This document shows, in pieces, positions 10,910 through 21,105 of a stretch of 30,612 nucleotides of DNA (position 1 is the stretch's first letter; each line of letters begins with the position of its first letter). The notes under the pieces are model-generated. The model searched no databases. It saw nothing but the letters and a program-made list of their open reading frames with translations, and was not told the DNA's origin. This DNA is from Chromera velia (Eukaryota; Sar; Chromeraceae). The stretch spans positions 1 through 30,612 of the forward strand of contig JAHBMJ010001441.1 in assembly GCA_018398765.1 (NCBI GenBank), written 5' to 3'. The position numbers were made by a program, and so were the translations under genes.

Positions 10910-11344
10910 GACTGAATCCGGGCCACAGAGAGGGATAAATGGGGTACGTAAGCTTGGGAGCCTGGGTGCGTGAAGTGAATGTGTGCTGAAAGTTCTGTCT
11001 ATCTACCCCCCCCATTCCGTTCTCTTTTGTTTCCGTTGTACAGCATCAGTACCATGCTCGTGCCTGCCTTTCCTTATTTGAACAAAAGGTCGGCAAGTAA
11101 ACCACCCTCGACCCTCGTTCTGAGGCAGCATGCAAACCCGTACGGAGCCGAAGCCCCGGGCGGAGAGACGTGGCTAGTCCCCCACTCTGCGGCACCCCTC
11201 GGTCCCTCCCCTCTATCTATTTTTTTGTGTTTTTGGTTTTGATATCTTCTTTCTGCCTTCTGACCGACAAGTTTGACCTTGCTTAAACCCGAAGAGTCGG
11301 GCTGGCTGTCAGTGACAGCCGCCAGCACAGCATGCAAACCCGTT
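10910..11344. other. Stretch without a confirmed exon
   Basis: Mixed-composition DNA upstream of the 10909 ATG on the minus strand, probably promoter/5' UTR. A 16-nt word CAGCATGCAAACCCGT is repeated at about 11126 and about 11329. Confidence 0.35.
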
Positions 11345-11475
11345 TCCAGGCGGAGGATGAGCTTCGTTTCCGAGGGTCATGGCCACTCCTCTCTCTGCAC
11401 TTGTCGGTCAGGTTTCCGTTTTCGTCTGTCTGAATGATGCTCTCTACTTCCGTTTTTTCTCTTGTTCTCACTTTC
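11345..11475 (-). CDS. Possible internal exon, unknown gene
   Basis: After a CCGCCACAG acceptor the minus strand reads KVRTREKTEVESIIQTDENG then NLTDKCRERSGHDPRKRSSS and is open for about 45 codons. A GT occurs shortly after (CG|GTTTGC). Charged, protein-like composition is the main support. A second open stretch, 11773-11570, ends FVIDRAVQDGERLTSGFGTR ... VVKPD stop and might be a terminal exon of another minus-strand gene. Neither can be joined with certainty to neighbours. Confidence 0.28.
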
Positions 11476-11849
11476 TGTGGCGGGGAATGAGTTTGTGCAT
11501 GACTTCATGAGAGTGTATGAATGGGTGTGTGAGTGCTCAGGCTTCCTTCCGGACTCTTCTCCCCTTCGTTTAATCAGGCTTCACAACTTCACACCCCGAA
11601 GACGTCACACAGCTTCGCGTCCCGAACCCTGAGGTCAGGCGCTCTCCATCCTGCACGGCTCGGTCGATCACAAAAAGGAGGGAGGATTCAGCAAAAGATG
11701 CTGTAGACCAAGTTGGGCCAGCGCTGTCTGACACGGGTAGACCTCCGGTGCTTCCTTTTTCAAAACAATACAAAGAAAAGGGCCTTTGAAAAACACTTCA
11801 AAAAATGGGGAGAAAGAGACAAAGACTGAAGACAGAACTGTATTGGTTC

Positions 11850-12145
11850 TCTGTCAGCCTGTCAGCCTGTCTGCCTGTCTGTCTGTCTGTCTGTCTGCCT
11901 GTCTGTCTGTCTGTCTGTCTGTCTGTCTGCCTGCCTGCCTGTCTGTCTGTCTGCCTGCCTGCCTGCCTACCTGTCTGTCTGTCTGTCTGTCTGTCTACCT
12001 GTCTGTCTGTCTGTCTGTCTGTCTTTCTGGCCGTCCAACTGTATACGCATGGCTGTCTGACCTCTCTCCCTCTCTATCTGTGTGCATGTGTGTGTACATA
12101 TGTGCGTCTTTCTGCGTACGAGTGCATGTATGAGTGGACTTCTAT

Positions 12146-12180
<35 letters not shown>
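11850..12180 (+). repeat. (CTGT/CTGC)n tetranucleotide microsatellite
   Basis: An almost uninterrupted CTGT/CTGC/CTAC array runs to about 12043. It is followed by non-repetitive sequence and a second pure (CTGC)n run at about 12143-12180. The long open frames across it (LSVCLSVCLS...) are products of the repeat, not evidence of coding. Confidence 0.93.
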
Positions 12181-12194
12181 AAGAAGAACTCACT

Positions 12195-13286
12195 CTAGCT
12201 GCCTCGTCCGTCCATGCAGTCGAGTCCTCTGCTCAGCAAAGTCGGTCGAATAGAGAGCCGCTCTCTCCTCTCTCTGTCATCATCATCATGAGTTCTATTG
12301 TGAGAGTCTGACCTGCATGATGTCAGAAGAGAAGGACGATGGGCAAGACACAAGTGAGCGACTGCAGCGCGTGGGGAAGGCAACATGCAATCCACACCCG
12401 CGCAGAAACATGTCGATGGAAGTTCGCGCGGGACATCTTGGAGTCAGGACGTCTTCAACCATCTTCACAGGAGTGACACTGCATGCCCTGGTGCATAAGC
12501 TGCTGAATCTCGAATGGTCCTTCAATTGTCTCGCTCAGAAAAGAGGGGGGGGAAGGCAACGACTGGATGAGCGATTAGAGGAGTGAGAGAAAGGACTAGG
12601 TTTCAGACGCTGGAGAGTGAGTGAGTGAGTGAGTGAGTGAGTGAGTGAGTGAGAGAGTGAGAGAGCGAGCAAGTAAGTAAGTAAGTAAGTGAGTGAGTGA
12701 AAGCGCGAAAGACAGCCAGATAAATCATTATATGACTCAATGACTGACAGAGCAGCCACCTCGACTTCTCTGCATCTGTGCTGACCATGACGTGGAGGTC
12801 GAGCAGAAATCCTTTCCATGGGGAAGAACTCGGATCGCAGTGAAGGCACCCATGCAGTCCCAAAGAAACCACCCCTGCCTGAGGTGGCGTAGCGGCCCTT
12901 CTCATACGGACCCTGCAGGCCGGAGGGGCGGGATGGAAGAGAAGAGAGGAGGTCTCCGGGAATTCGGTGAGCAAAACACTCGTGGAGGGCAGAAGGAATC
13001 ACACCTCTTTTTCTTCTTGTCTTCATTTTTCTTCTTTTCTCTTTCACATGCGATTTGGAAACGAAATAAAAACAAAAAGAGAGACAGACACACAGACAGG
13101 GAGAGGAAGAAAGAAGGAAAGACAGAAAGACAGGCAAACAGGCAAACAGACAAAAAGGCAAACAGACAGACAGATAGACACAGGCAGGAAAAGGGAGAAA
13201 CAATAGAACAATGTAGATTCAGAGAGACGGAAAACAACAGAGAGAAACACAAAAAAAGAGGGGAACACAGGGAGAAACAAAAGAAA

Positions 13287-13334
<48 letters not shown>

Positions 13335-13619
13335 ATGAATGAATGAATGAATGAGAGAAGACAGACCTTCACAGACTGCAACCTTTCAGACGCCCTTTCC
13401 TCTCCTCGAGCTTGTAGAAGCTGATCTGCTGCCATTCACACGTACACAGATACGGTGCAGCTCTGAACGAGCTGATAAAGAGAAACCCTGGCACGGACTT
13501 GATTGAACGGCAAGTCACGGAAAGGCAAGAGGCAAGGAAAGGCACGCTACGAACACACACACACACACACACACGCGCGCGCACACACATACACACACAC
13601 ACACAGACACACACACACG

Positions 13620-13661
<42 letters not shown>

Positions 13662-13862
13662 CACACACACACACACGAAAGAATTATGGCACACACCAAA
13701 TCCCTGCGAGGGATGTAGGTGAGTGTATCATCAGAACTTAATTCTGTCCCCTACCTGCAGCGCTGTATGTTTTCAACATGGATGGTCTTCTGTGATGCCG
13801 TTCGAGCTTCCACCTGTCTCTCTAAATCGCAGTGCCGCCCTTGAGTCCTTGGGTGAGGGGAG
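12195..13862 (-). CDS. Multi-exon gene of unknown family, C-terminal exons
   Basis: A phase-consistent chain can be built on the minus strand: 13862-13755 (ends TGCAG|GTAGGG), 13471-13373, 12912-12760, 12533-12460 and 12361-12195 (TGA). Pieces of the product are [60 protein letters not shown] then [13 protein letters not shown], and [20 protein letters not shown]. The last two introns (226 and 98 nt) and the strong pyrimidine tract before 12912 are the best-supported parts. The donor at 13372 (CT|GTGAAG) was chosen because it alone gives the right phase. Alternatively an ATG at 13435 opens [20 protein letters not shown] and splices in phase 0 to another frame of the 12912 exon ([14 protein letters not shown]...), but that frame then fails at the next exon. 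The product is Cys/His-containing (CTC, CLHC, CHSC). No domain was recognised. The 5' end is unknown and the tail after CEDV is uncertain. Confidence 0.45.
12613..12706 (+). repeat. (GAGT)n/(AAGT)n microsatellite
   Basis: GAGT repeats, a short GAGA/GAGC interruption and then AAGT repeats. It lies within the intron between the 12760 and 12533 exon ends. Confidence 0.92.
13081..13360 (+). repeat. Compound microsatellite (GACA/GGCAAACA)n, (GAAA)n, (GAAT)n
   Basis: Purine-rich GACAGACA/GGCAAACA repeats (about 13081-13180) are followed by mixed AG-rich sequence, then pure (GAAA)n at about 13285-13333 and (GAAT)n to about 13352. It is intronic in the model of the neighbouring minus-strand gene. 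Confidence 0.9.
13552..13677 (+). repeat. (CA)n microsatellite
   Basis: Near-pure (CA)n, interrupted by CGCG, CATA, CAGA and CACG units. It lies between two predicted exons of the minus-strand gene. Confidence 0.95.
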
Positions 13863-14339
13863 CTGCAGCACCGCTAGGACACTCTGTTTGCTTCTCGGAG
13901 CAGATGGCCCGAGAAGTGCCTTTCCTGGAAGCACCATTGGGATGTTTTGCGGCCATCACACACTGCATGCAAGTTTGATCACATGAATGAATGCACCACA
14001 GAATTATGTTAAGGTTTGCAACCACCGTGACAGCTCATAAAGCTCCGCAGCAAACACAATGTGGTGCCATAAAAAGACTGCCAGGCTTCAATATGAGGAA
14101 ACAGACAGACATTACCCCGTACATACAAGTTGTTGTGTACACATGGGAACATGTAAGGGGGCAGTCAGACACTGAAAAGAAAGCAGGGAGACTAAATCGA
14201 GAAAAGAGAAATGGAGAGTCACATAAGAGGTCAACAAAGAAAATCTCGAGGCCCCCTTTTCTTACTGACCAGCTGGAAAGTCGGGCCATGCCTCCTCACA
14301 ACACTTTCGACCACTCTGAAAAGATTACAACCCCCCCCC

Positions 14340-14387
14340 NNNNNNNNNNNNNNNNNNNNNNNNNNNNNNNNNNNNNNNNNNNNNNNN
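14340..14387. other. Assembly gap (48 N) inside poly-C
   Basis: A run of N is flanked by C9 on the left and C13, then (CT)n, on the right. The true length is unknown. Around it (13880-14790) no convincing exon was found. Confidence 0.97.
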
Positions 14388-14793
14388 CCCCCCCCCCCCC
14401 CTCTCTCTCTCTCTCGTGCTTCCACAGCGGCTTTTGTCGGAGCGCTCCATCAAGGAGATCTAACTAGCAAAACGCTCCTTCAATGCACAGATATTGCACA
14501 GTGTCACGGTTTCCGTCAGAGCGGAGCAGAACGGGACAAAGAGTGATTGTGCAGAATGGAAGAGGCTCTCACCAGTAAACAACGTTCCCTTCCTCACCCC
14601 TTTTGTTCCTCCTTCCCTGAATTTAAAAATTTCCTTCTCCCCCCTTCTCTCGGTCTGTTCTTCTCTGCCTCTGAAATATCCTGCCTGGCCAAAATTGCCC
14701 TCCCGCTTCCTTCTGAGAATGCGAATGGATTTTTTCTTGCTCGTCACGAAGCACTCATACATGCATAATCTGACATATGTTACTGCCGCGGAA

Positions 14794-16786
14794 TTAATGA
14801 AACTGGCAACTTTCAGAGAGAGAGGACTCGGAGAGCAACTCCAATGCCTGTGCAACAGAGAGTCTTTTGGACGCTCTCACATCCAGGAGCCCAGCAAGGC
14901 GCACGTCCAAGCCTGCTTTACGAAATGCTTCTGAAATGCAAGGCACGACTTGGCTGAGGGAATTCGGGCTGACAGACTTCTGCTGTTTCGGCAGATCCAA
15001 CACAGAGAAATATGCTTACCTGTGAGGGGACAGGTTCTTCCACGCTTTTCCCTGGAAAGCGCGCCCTTCCACGCCAAGGACAGCTGGAAGGCTCATCAGA
15101 GTGACTGCGTAGAGAATGGTCAACCCCGCGGCCCATGCATCTGCGGATTTTCCCCCAAGGGGGGAGACCTCCATTTCACGCACACGCTGCCCGTCCTTGA
15201 GCGGAGGCACGTCTGTCGCAGGTAAGGGGGTGGGGAATCCGTTCAGCTTGCCAGACAGAGTGAGGAGCATGTTGGGAGGCAAAAATTCCTCCGTGATGCT
15301 AAGGAACTTTGCTGCATCGGGAGGCACACAGAAGCTTTGTCTGGTCCCCCACGCGTCTGTCTCTTCCAATTTTTCCTCCACGCACTGAATCTTCACTGTC
15401 GTCTTAAGACAGTCTAAGGGAAGCACGGAACCCAAGTCGAACAATTTCCCGGAGGGAAAAACATTCGATGGCTTCAGATCTCTGTGCGCATACTCGGTCT
15501 GATGGAGACAGTGGACGGCGCGAAGAAACATGCGACAGAAGGACTGGAGGGGCTTTCCCCTTAGGGGGGCATCAAGGTCAGACAGCGTTGGGCCTCCATC
15601 CTCTTCAAGCACCACAGAAAACGCTGTGGAAGGGACGGGGAGGATTTCTGGCGGGGACACGAGGGAGAACTTGGGGCCTGGGGGAGGGAACGGGGCCTCA
15701 CGTGCTCTCTCAAATGCTTTCATGTGAGCCATCACCTCAGCAGATGAAGGCCCGCCACCACGTCGGAGCTTGATAACCATTGGCTCCTCTGTCCCCTCCA
15801 CCCGAACTCCAAACACGACAAGGTTCCTGCTCATTGCAATGACTTCTGTCGGGTAAAGCTTCTTCTCGGTCATTGCCATGAGAGTGTCTTCACAGAACGC
15901 AGAGAAAAAGCGAAGAACCTTGCGGCTAAAGCCCTCGACCATAATCTTCTCCAGTCTTGTTGTTACCGCACGAAAAGACAACATGCAGTCTTCCTGTGAG
16001 AGACGAGTCACTGTCTGCGCAGCAGCAGTGCAGATGCTCTCTGCCTTCATCTCGAAGATTTGCATACTACCTCCCACACAACCAACAGCCGTCTCCGGGA
16101 AGAGCGTCTCCGAACCGGAAAAGTCGCGCTCCTGGCCGCCGCACGCACCTTCGCTCTCGACAGAACCCTGCAAACAGAAAAAGGCAAAAAAAGAGCAACC
16201 AATAGTGGCCGGGTAGGAGAACCCGATCGGGGACAGAAGAGAAGAGAAGAGACGCAGACATTTCAGAAAGAAGGGACGGATCGGAGGGAAGAGGTGCAGA
16301 GGAGATTATTCATTCGGCAAAAAAAAAGACGGCATAGAATTATGGGAGAGAAAGAAACCAAAAAGAAAGCAGAAAGACTTTAAAGCAGTCAAGCAAGTCG
16401 GACAGACAGACCGACCGACCGACAGACAGACAAACAGTGAAGCGTCCTCCTTCGGTCGCTAAAGCCGTCCGGACAATCGCCAGTGAGAAATCACTTCAGC
16501 GACTCGGAGCAGAAGAACGGTGGAGAGCTAGAGTGATTAAATTATTCCCATTCTCCCTCCCACCCGCTTACCTTTGCTGGGGAGGAAGAGGAAGAGGACG
16601 GAGAGTCGCCTGCACCAGCGGTGGCAGTGCTGGGCACCCCTGCTCCTGTTGCTGCCCCCCTCGAGGACCTCATGTTCGCTGCCATCTCCTGCATTCTCTT
16701 CAGGTCGTCTGGAGACATTCCTTTCATCATCTCAATGAACTGCTTCAGCATCTCAGGAGGGGCATCCATAGCGGGGTGCGGGGCAC
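14794..16786 (-). CDS. Divergent protein kinase with N-terminal STI1/DP-like motif
   Basis: Exons 16786-16572 (donor GTAAGC), 16167-15020 (acceptor CTGTTTGCAG, donor GTAAGC) and 14953-14794 (acceptor CCCTCAG, TAA stop) join in consistent phase. From the ATG at 16769 the product is 501 aa. Residues about 1-40 (MDAPPEMLKQFIEMMKGMSP then DDLKRMQEMAANM) resemble the MSPDDLKRM/STI1-type co-chaperone motif, followed by an Ala/Ser-rich linker. The kinase fold follows: VIKL with the putative ATP-binding Lys at about 199, catalytic loop HRDLKPSN at 294-301, DLG instead of DFG at 310-312, subdomain IX SADAWAAGLTILYAV, and subdomain XI GLLDVRASKRLSVAQALELL. No glycine loop is evident. The catalytic Asp is present, so activity is possible. 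Rhoptry-type and other secreted coccidian kinases are the obvious comparison, but no signal peptide lies on these exons. The first exon begins mid-codon at a splice acceptor, so the true N-terminus lies upstream, possibly in the EF-hand region. Confidence 0.78.
16400..16437 (+). repeat. Short (GACA/GACC)n run
   Basis: GACAGACAGACCGACCGACC-type tetranucleotide repeats inside the 404-nt intron of the kinase-like gene. Confidence 0.8.
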
Positions 16787-17049
16787 CTGCTCACAAATTC
16801 AAAGTCCATTCAGAGACGTACAGGAAGTCTTGTATGTAGAATAATCAGCAGTGGGCACGGCTGTTCGCTTGCTCTGTGAAGAGTAAAGAAATTCTGAGAG
16901 CCCCCGCAGCTGCAACATGCAGGCCAAGCAAGCAAGTCAGAAGAAAGGAAGCCAAATGTTGAAAGAAAGCAAACCAAATGGACCGACCGTTGGCGGGAAG
17001 ATGTGGCTGGGTGGCAGGGTGAGGGTGAGAGTCAGTGGGCTTCACCGCT

Positions 17050-18301
17050 TCACTTGGCTTTTGCGCTTCATCGTCTGCTACTGTGTCGCAGATCTTTGTG
17101 GGGTGAAGCTTGTCCTCTTCCGCTCCAACTTCGAAAGCCTCCACCCTCCCATCCTCTACCTCCCTTTTCTCGAGAGAGTCTTTTGTGCCGCTGCTGTTCC
17201 GCATTTCCAATTTGGAAAATGCCTCTCCAGATCGGGAGGTGTCCATGGCATCACCTGGGTCAGAGAGAGATGTCTGTTCTTTCAGATTCTTTTGAGGGTT
17301 GATCGCTTGGCCTTCCTCACTCTTCTGGTCCATCAAGCCGCTGTCAGCCTCAGACAGGGGCCCATCCCCTCGTGCCCCATTTTTTTTTGGACACAGAGTC
17401 TCTCTTGCAGCATCTGCGGGTGGAGAAGGAGACCCCTCTAAGGAAGAGGTAAAGTTAGGATGACCTTCTGGGTGCACGGCTAGGGACTCGGAGGCTCTGA
17501 GCATCGCCTCTTTTGAGAGGGGCTCTGCATCAATCGGGTCGAGCCGTTTCGTTTTTAGTTCGTGGGCGTCTACGGGGAGAAGGGACGGGTCAATCCTTTC
17601 TTGCAGGGCTTCTGCAGGGGCGATGTCAAGATCCCAGATGGAGACCAGAATCGGAATCAGTGCTTCTCTTCTCTCTACTGAGCACGCGCACGTGAACCGA
17701 CAGAAATCCAAAAATTCCTCCCATGAAACGTACTTATTGAATTGTACCAAGCCCCCCCGACGGAAGGCCATCACGCCCTCCAGCTGCTCCTGCATCTCTC
17801 TGAGCAGTGTGAAAGCCGTTTTCTTTTGACTCACAACTTCCGGGTGCCTCTCGGGGTTCAGGGCTTTCCATACATCTCTGAACGCGGCGACGTTGTATCT
17901 GTCTGGTTTGAGTCTTTTCTGGAAGATCTGTCGCAATACCACCGTCTCTTGCTCAGTCAAGTCGGCTTTGAGCTTATCTATCAGAGTGTCGTAAGCCACA
18001 AGACCACCTGCCACTCCCAGGTTGGCACCGAAAGAAGCCATCAGTGATTGTATCTCTGCAAAAGAGAACTGGAGGGGAGAGAGTGACCCTCTCAGAAGGA
18101 CTCTCTGGAACTCAGGGGAGGGAATCATGCGTTTGTTGGCAACATCACATGCCTTCAGTTCGGTTGCAAGCTTGATTAGGGTACCAGCAGGGCTTGTCGT
18201 AAGGAAGGTCCTGGACCGATCAAGCGCTTGTTTGGTGGTTGTCTGTTTGGTGGGTCTATTGTCCTTTTTCCCCCGGTGCACCACCGTCTCCAGGGGAGTG
18301 A
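17050..18301 (-). CDS. Calcyphosin-like EF-hand protein region (exon ends approximate)
   Basis: A long open stretch on the minus strand follows a GTGCGTGCAG acceptor (18302). It contains EFQRVLLRGSLSPLQFSFAE, YDTLIDKLKADLTEQETVVL, FRDVWKALNPERHPEVVSQK and YVSWEEFLDFCRFTCACSVE, then an SIWDLD segment. This helix-loop-helix series and the DVW...HPEV...F....F..Y..W.EF..F......S....... order match calcyphosin-like EF-hand proteins. The calcium loops are degenerate: the DxDxDG residues are mostly replaced. A long acidic, Ser/Pro-rich tail follows (residues about 270-440). The hydrophobic end read before the stop at 16845 is probably intron. A phase-1 donor such as CCAA|GTGAAG (about 17050) would splice to the 16786 acceptor of the kinase gene. 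That would make one EF-hand/STI1-like/kinase protein. Confidence 0.6.
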
Positions 18302-18390
18302 CTGCACGCACGCACGCACGACATTTTTGTGACAATAAGGGAGTGAGCAAATCAATGGTTGCACGACAAAAAGTAACAGGAAGACATACC

Positions 18391-18460
18391 TGGACGCGTA
18401 CGCCAACAGATTGAAAAAATGAAAAAGGAAAGCATGGACCAAGGGCGTCAAAGGAACCAT
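18391..18460 (-). CDS. Possible first exon with signal peptide for the EF-hand gene
   Basis: ATG at 18460 encodes MVPLTPLVHAFLFHFFNLLA then YAS, a hydrophobic leader, and ends at a good donor (TCCAG|GTATGT). It ends in phase 2. The strong acceptor at 18302 needs phase 1, so the join would have to use a weaker in-phase acceptor (AATAG or GGTCCAG, about 18250-18213). Direction, distance and the leader-like sequence support a link; the phase conflict keeps it open. Confidence 0.4.
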
Positions 18461-18479
18461 CGAGGTTTGGAAAACCTCA

Positions 18480-19090
18480 AACTAAACGCATGCATGGAGG
18501 TTTGCACAGCCATTGGGAGACAAAGAGTCGCAGACGAGCTCACGCAGATCGAGACATTGTTCCCTGCTGCTTCGGTATCAGTTCGATCGCGCAGAGCGAT
18601 CGAGACATGCCACGCACCCATGTGCTGTGGATACGGGAGGCACCCTCGAAAGAAGACACCCATGCATGCAGTAAAAGAAAGCTAAGCTCGACGCAAATAT
18701 TTCCCACGTACGTGTTTGCACTCTTCTGGGGCCTCCTTCAAATCTGACTCTTTGTAGAGATGGAGGGATCACTTCCCTCCCATCCTGCAGTCACACAGTG
18801 ACACACATGCACCCACGTATATATCAGTATCAGGGAGCGAATCTCAAAACAGAAGATGTACATACATGTGTGTAATATGACAGTGTTGCATGCATACTTG
18901 TACGATCGACACACGAAGGCCAAAGTGTGTGGGAGGGCACTAAAAATCGCTCACTTCCTCCCCGACAACACATGTGGACGGGAGAAAATCCATGCAGTGT
19001 GAGTGTGCCCTGGCAAGTATTCAGTGCATACGGTCGTTTTCTTCTTTCCATCGTCGCGCTCCCCACTCACGTCCAGAAAAGCGGTGGAAA
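18480..19090. other. Intergenic stretch rich in TGCATGC words
   Basis: No exon was recognised. CATGCATG/TGCATGC words occur at about 18487, 18661 and 18888. Given the flanking genes this could be a divergent promoter region between the minus-strand gene ending at 18460 and the plus-strand exons from 19098. Confidence 0.4.
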
Positions 19091-19097
19091 GCTCAAA

Positions 19098-19574
19098 ATG
19101 ACTGGAGAGAAACGGAAAAGGAAGGGAAGACTGACTTTCCCAAAGAAGGTAGACGGCTCTCGATTAGACACCGTCTGCCAAATTGGGTAGGGGGGACCAT
19201 AGTACCACATCCTGCCAGTCACATCAGGACCGTAGTAGTGCCACATCCTGCCAGTCACACAAGGCCACACTCTGACGAGGTCTGCACTGCTGCTTCAGTA
19301 GAATCTCCCTTATGAATAAGGAAAAATGCTTCTCTGAGCATACACACAAGCCAAAGAAACAGTGGATCGTCAGAATAACGCAAAAGAGGCACAGTGACCG
19401 GTAAAGCAACCGACTGCTGCTAGACTTGAACAACAGATGACAAAGAAAAGTCACAGTCGGGCAGAGAGAGGATTCACGCGGACGAGTTTCCAATCTTCGG
19501 ATTGATACTGCCAGCTCGAAGCGACGAAGCCAAGGCTGCCAAGTTGGAACTTGGAAGAGGAACAGATGTACATC
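19098..19574 (+). CDS. Candidate small plus-strand gene, two exons seen, incomplete
   Basis: The better-supported part is exon 19437-19574, after an ACAACAG acceptor. It reads DDKEKSQSGRERIHADEFPI then FGLILPARSDEAKAAKLELG and RGTDVH, ending at a perfect donor C|GTAAGT. Upstream, an ATG at 19098 (context CTCAAAATGA) opens MTGEKRKRKGRLTFPKK, with a basic KRKRKGR cluster that could be a nuclear-targeting signal, followed by donors GTAGAC or GTAGGG. The phases of the two pieces do not match directly, so an intermediate exon or different boundary is needed. No downstream exon was recognised beyond 19574. No family was recognised. Confidence 0.42.
19196..19262 (+). repeat. Two-copy direct repeat, about 36 bp apart
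   Basis: The word CCACATCCTGCCAGTCACA occurs at 19206 and again at 19242, with similar flanks (AGTA/AGTG before it). Confidence 0.75.
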
Positions 19575-20276
19575 GTAAGTCGCTTGACTCGAACATTGTT
19601 CTTGTGTCCAGGTTGAGAGCTATACATATATATATGTATATATATATATAGCTATAGCTAGCGCATCCCCTGACATGCATTAATTCGTATATATACATCT
19701 CCATCGCCGCGGGGGGCAGCTCAGCTCTGCTGAGATCAGCCGAGAGGCCCTGAGATCGCACGCATGCACTCGCATAACGCATTTTTTCATTTTTGGGGGG
19801 GGGGGAGCCGACCTGGGTCAACGCGGGTAACGCGCGCGTGTGTCCCCCGATCGCGACACCCATCCGTCACGCATGGCGGGCTCCGTGCGAACGGTCGCGA
19901 GAAAACAATCCCTCCGCACAACATGCAGAGAGAAACGTGCCCCTCAAGCAATATATGTGCGGGACGCCAATGCATGCATGGGCACAAGATCGATCTCGGC
20001 CATGCACGCAAATGCATTCAATTAAGCTATAGGATCTTCGATGGCAAAAAAGAACTGGTATGGGACAGACATAGCCGCATATTCTCCTGTACATCTGGAG
20101 GATGGAGGTAACAGGCCCACCAGTAGGTCCAAATTTGCAGTCAATCCTGCGTCTGTGCATGCAGCTAAGCAGCAGCTTTTTGACTGACCTTGCTACGAGA
20201 ATTAGTGAACTCTGCATGCACAGTTCAATCAAGCTTCTATCTGGACACGTGGTGAGAGAATCAAATCTTCAGGCCA
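19575..20276. other. Stretch with AT microsatellite and TGCATGC words, no confirmed gene
   Basis: A (TA)n run at about 19622-19652, a G11 run at about 19795, and TGCATGC words at about 19672, 19758, 19971 and 20158 are the visible structure. Short open frames here have no splice or composition support. Confidence 0.45.
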
Positions 20277-20317
20277 GAAGTCCTATATGAAGATAAACAC
20301 GCAGACGTTGAACTTCT

Positions 20318-21105
20318 CTCCACTTTCATCTTTCTGTCTCTTTGCATGACGGCCTCTCCACTTCCATCTTTCTGTCTGTTTGCATGACGGCCTCTCCACT
20401 TTCATCTTTCTGTCTGTTTGCATGGCGGCCTCTCCACTTTCATCTTTCTATCTGTTTGTGTGACGGCCTCTCCACTTTCATCTTTCTGTCTGTTTGCATG
20501 ACGGCCTCTCCACTTTCATCTTTCTGTCTGCTAGTCTGTCTGTTTGCACGACAGCCTCTCCACTTCCATCTTTCTGTCTGTTTGCACGACGGCCTCTCCA
20601 CTTTCGTCTTTCTGTCTGTTTGCATGGCGCCTCTCCGCTTCCATCTTTCTGTCTGTTTGCATGGCGCCTCTCCACTTTCATCTTTCTGTCTGTTTGCATG
20701 GCGCCTCTCCACTTTCGTCTTTCTGTCTGTTTGCACGACGGCCTCTCCACCTCCATCTTTCTGTCTGTTTCCATGACAGCCTCTCCACTTCCATCTTTCT
20801 GTCTGTTTGCATGACGGCCTCTCCACTTTCATCTTTTTGTCTGTTTGCATGACGGCCTCTCCACTTTCATCTTTCTGTCTGTTTGTATAGCGCCTCTCCA
20901 CTTTCGTCTTTCTGTCTGTTTGCACGACGGCCTCTCCACCTCCATCTTTCTATCTGTTTCCATGACAGCCTCTCCACTTCCATCTTTCTGTCTGTTTGCA
21001 TGACGGCCTCTCCACTTCCATCTTTTTGTCTGTTTGTATGACGGCCTCTCCACTTCCATCTTTCTTTCTTTCTTCTTGCACGACGGCCTCTCCACTTTCA
21101 TATTC
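20318..21105 (+). repeat. 38-bp minisatellite, about 20 copies
   Basis: The unit is CGGCCTCTCCACTTYCATCT followed by TTCTGTCTGTTTGCATGA (38 bp), repeated head to tail with small substitutions and a 37-bp variant (TGGCGCCTCTCC). Copies decay after about 21105 up to 21380. Because 38 is not a multiple of 3 and the unit lacks stops, several frames on both strands are open for 100-160 codons. This explains the long repetitive open frames without any need for a protein. Confidence 0.93.

Noticed and set aside
11786-12311. Long open frames made of LSVCLSVCLS-type repeats
   Set aside because: They are translations of the (CTGT/CTGC)n microsatellite; no coding evidence outside the repeat.
13369-13435. 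ATG at 13435 ([20 protein letters not shown]) as a new gene start
   Set aside because: It splices in phase to the next exon but that frame fails at the following one, and the alternative frame fits both neighbours; kept only as an alternative.
11850-13677. CRISPR-like or phage array
   Set aside because: The repeats are uninterrupted microsatellites with no spacers; the genome is clearly eukaryotic.
13499-13741. THTHTHTH / VCVCVC frames
   Set aside because: (CA)n microsatellite artefacts.
16845-16990. Hydrophobic C-terminal tail of the EF-hand frame (LASFLLTCLLGLHVAAAGAL) as a membrane anchor
   Set aside because: It lies after likely donors and before a strong acceptor with a pyrimidine tract, so it is more probably intron read-through.
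20342-21101. Overlapping 100-160 codon repetitive frames on both strands
   Set aside because: They follow from a stop-free 38-bp tandem unit; all frames open equally, so none is favoured as a protein.
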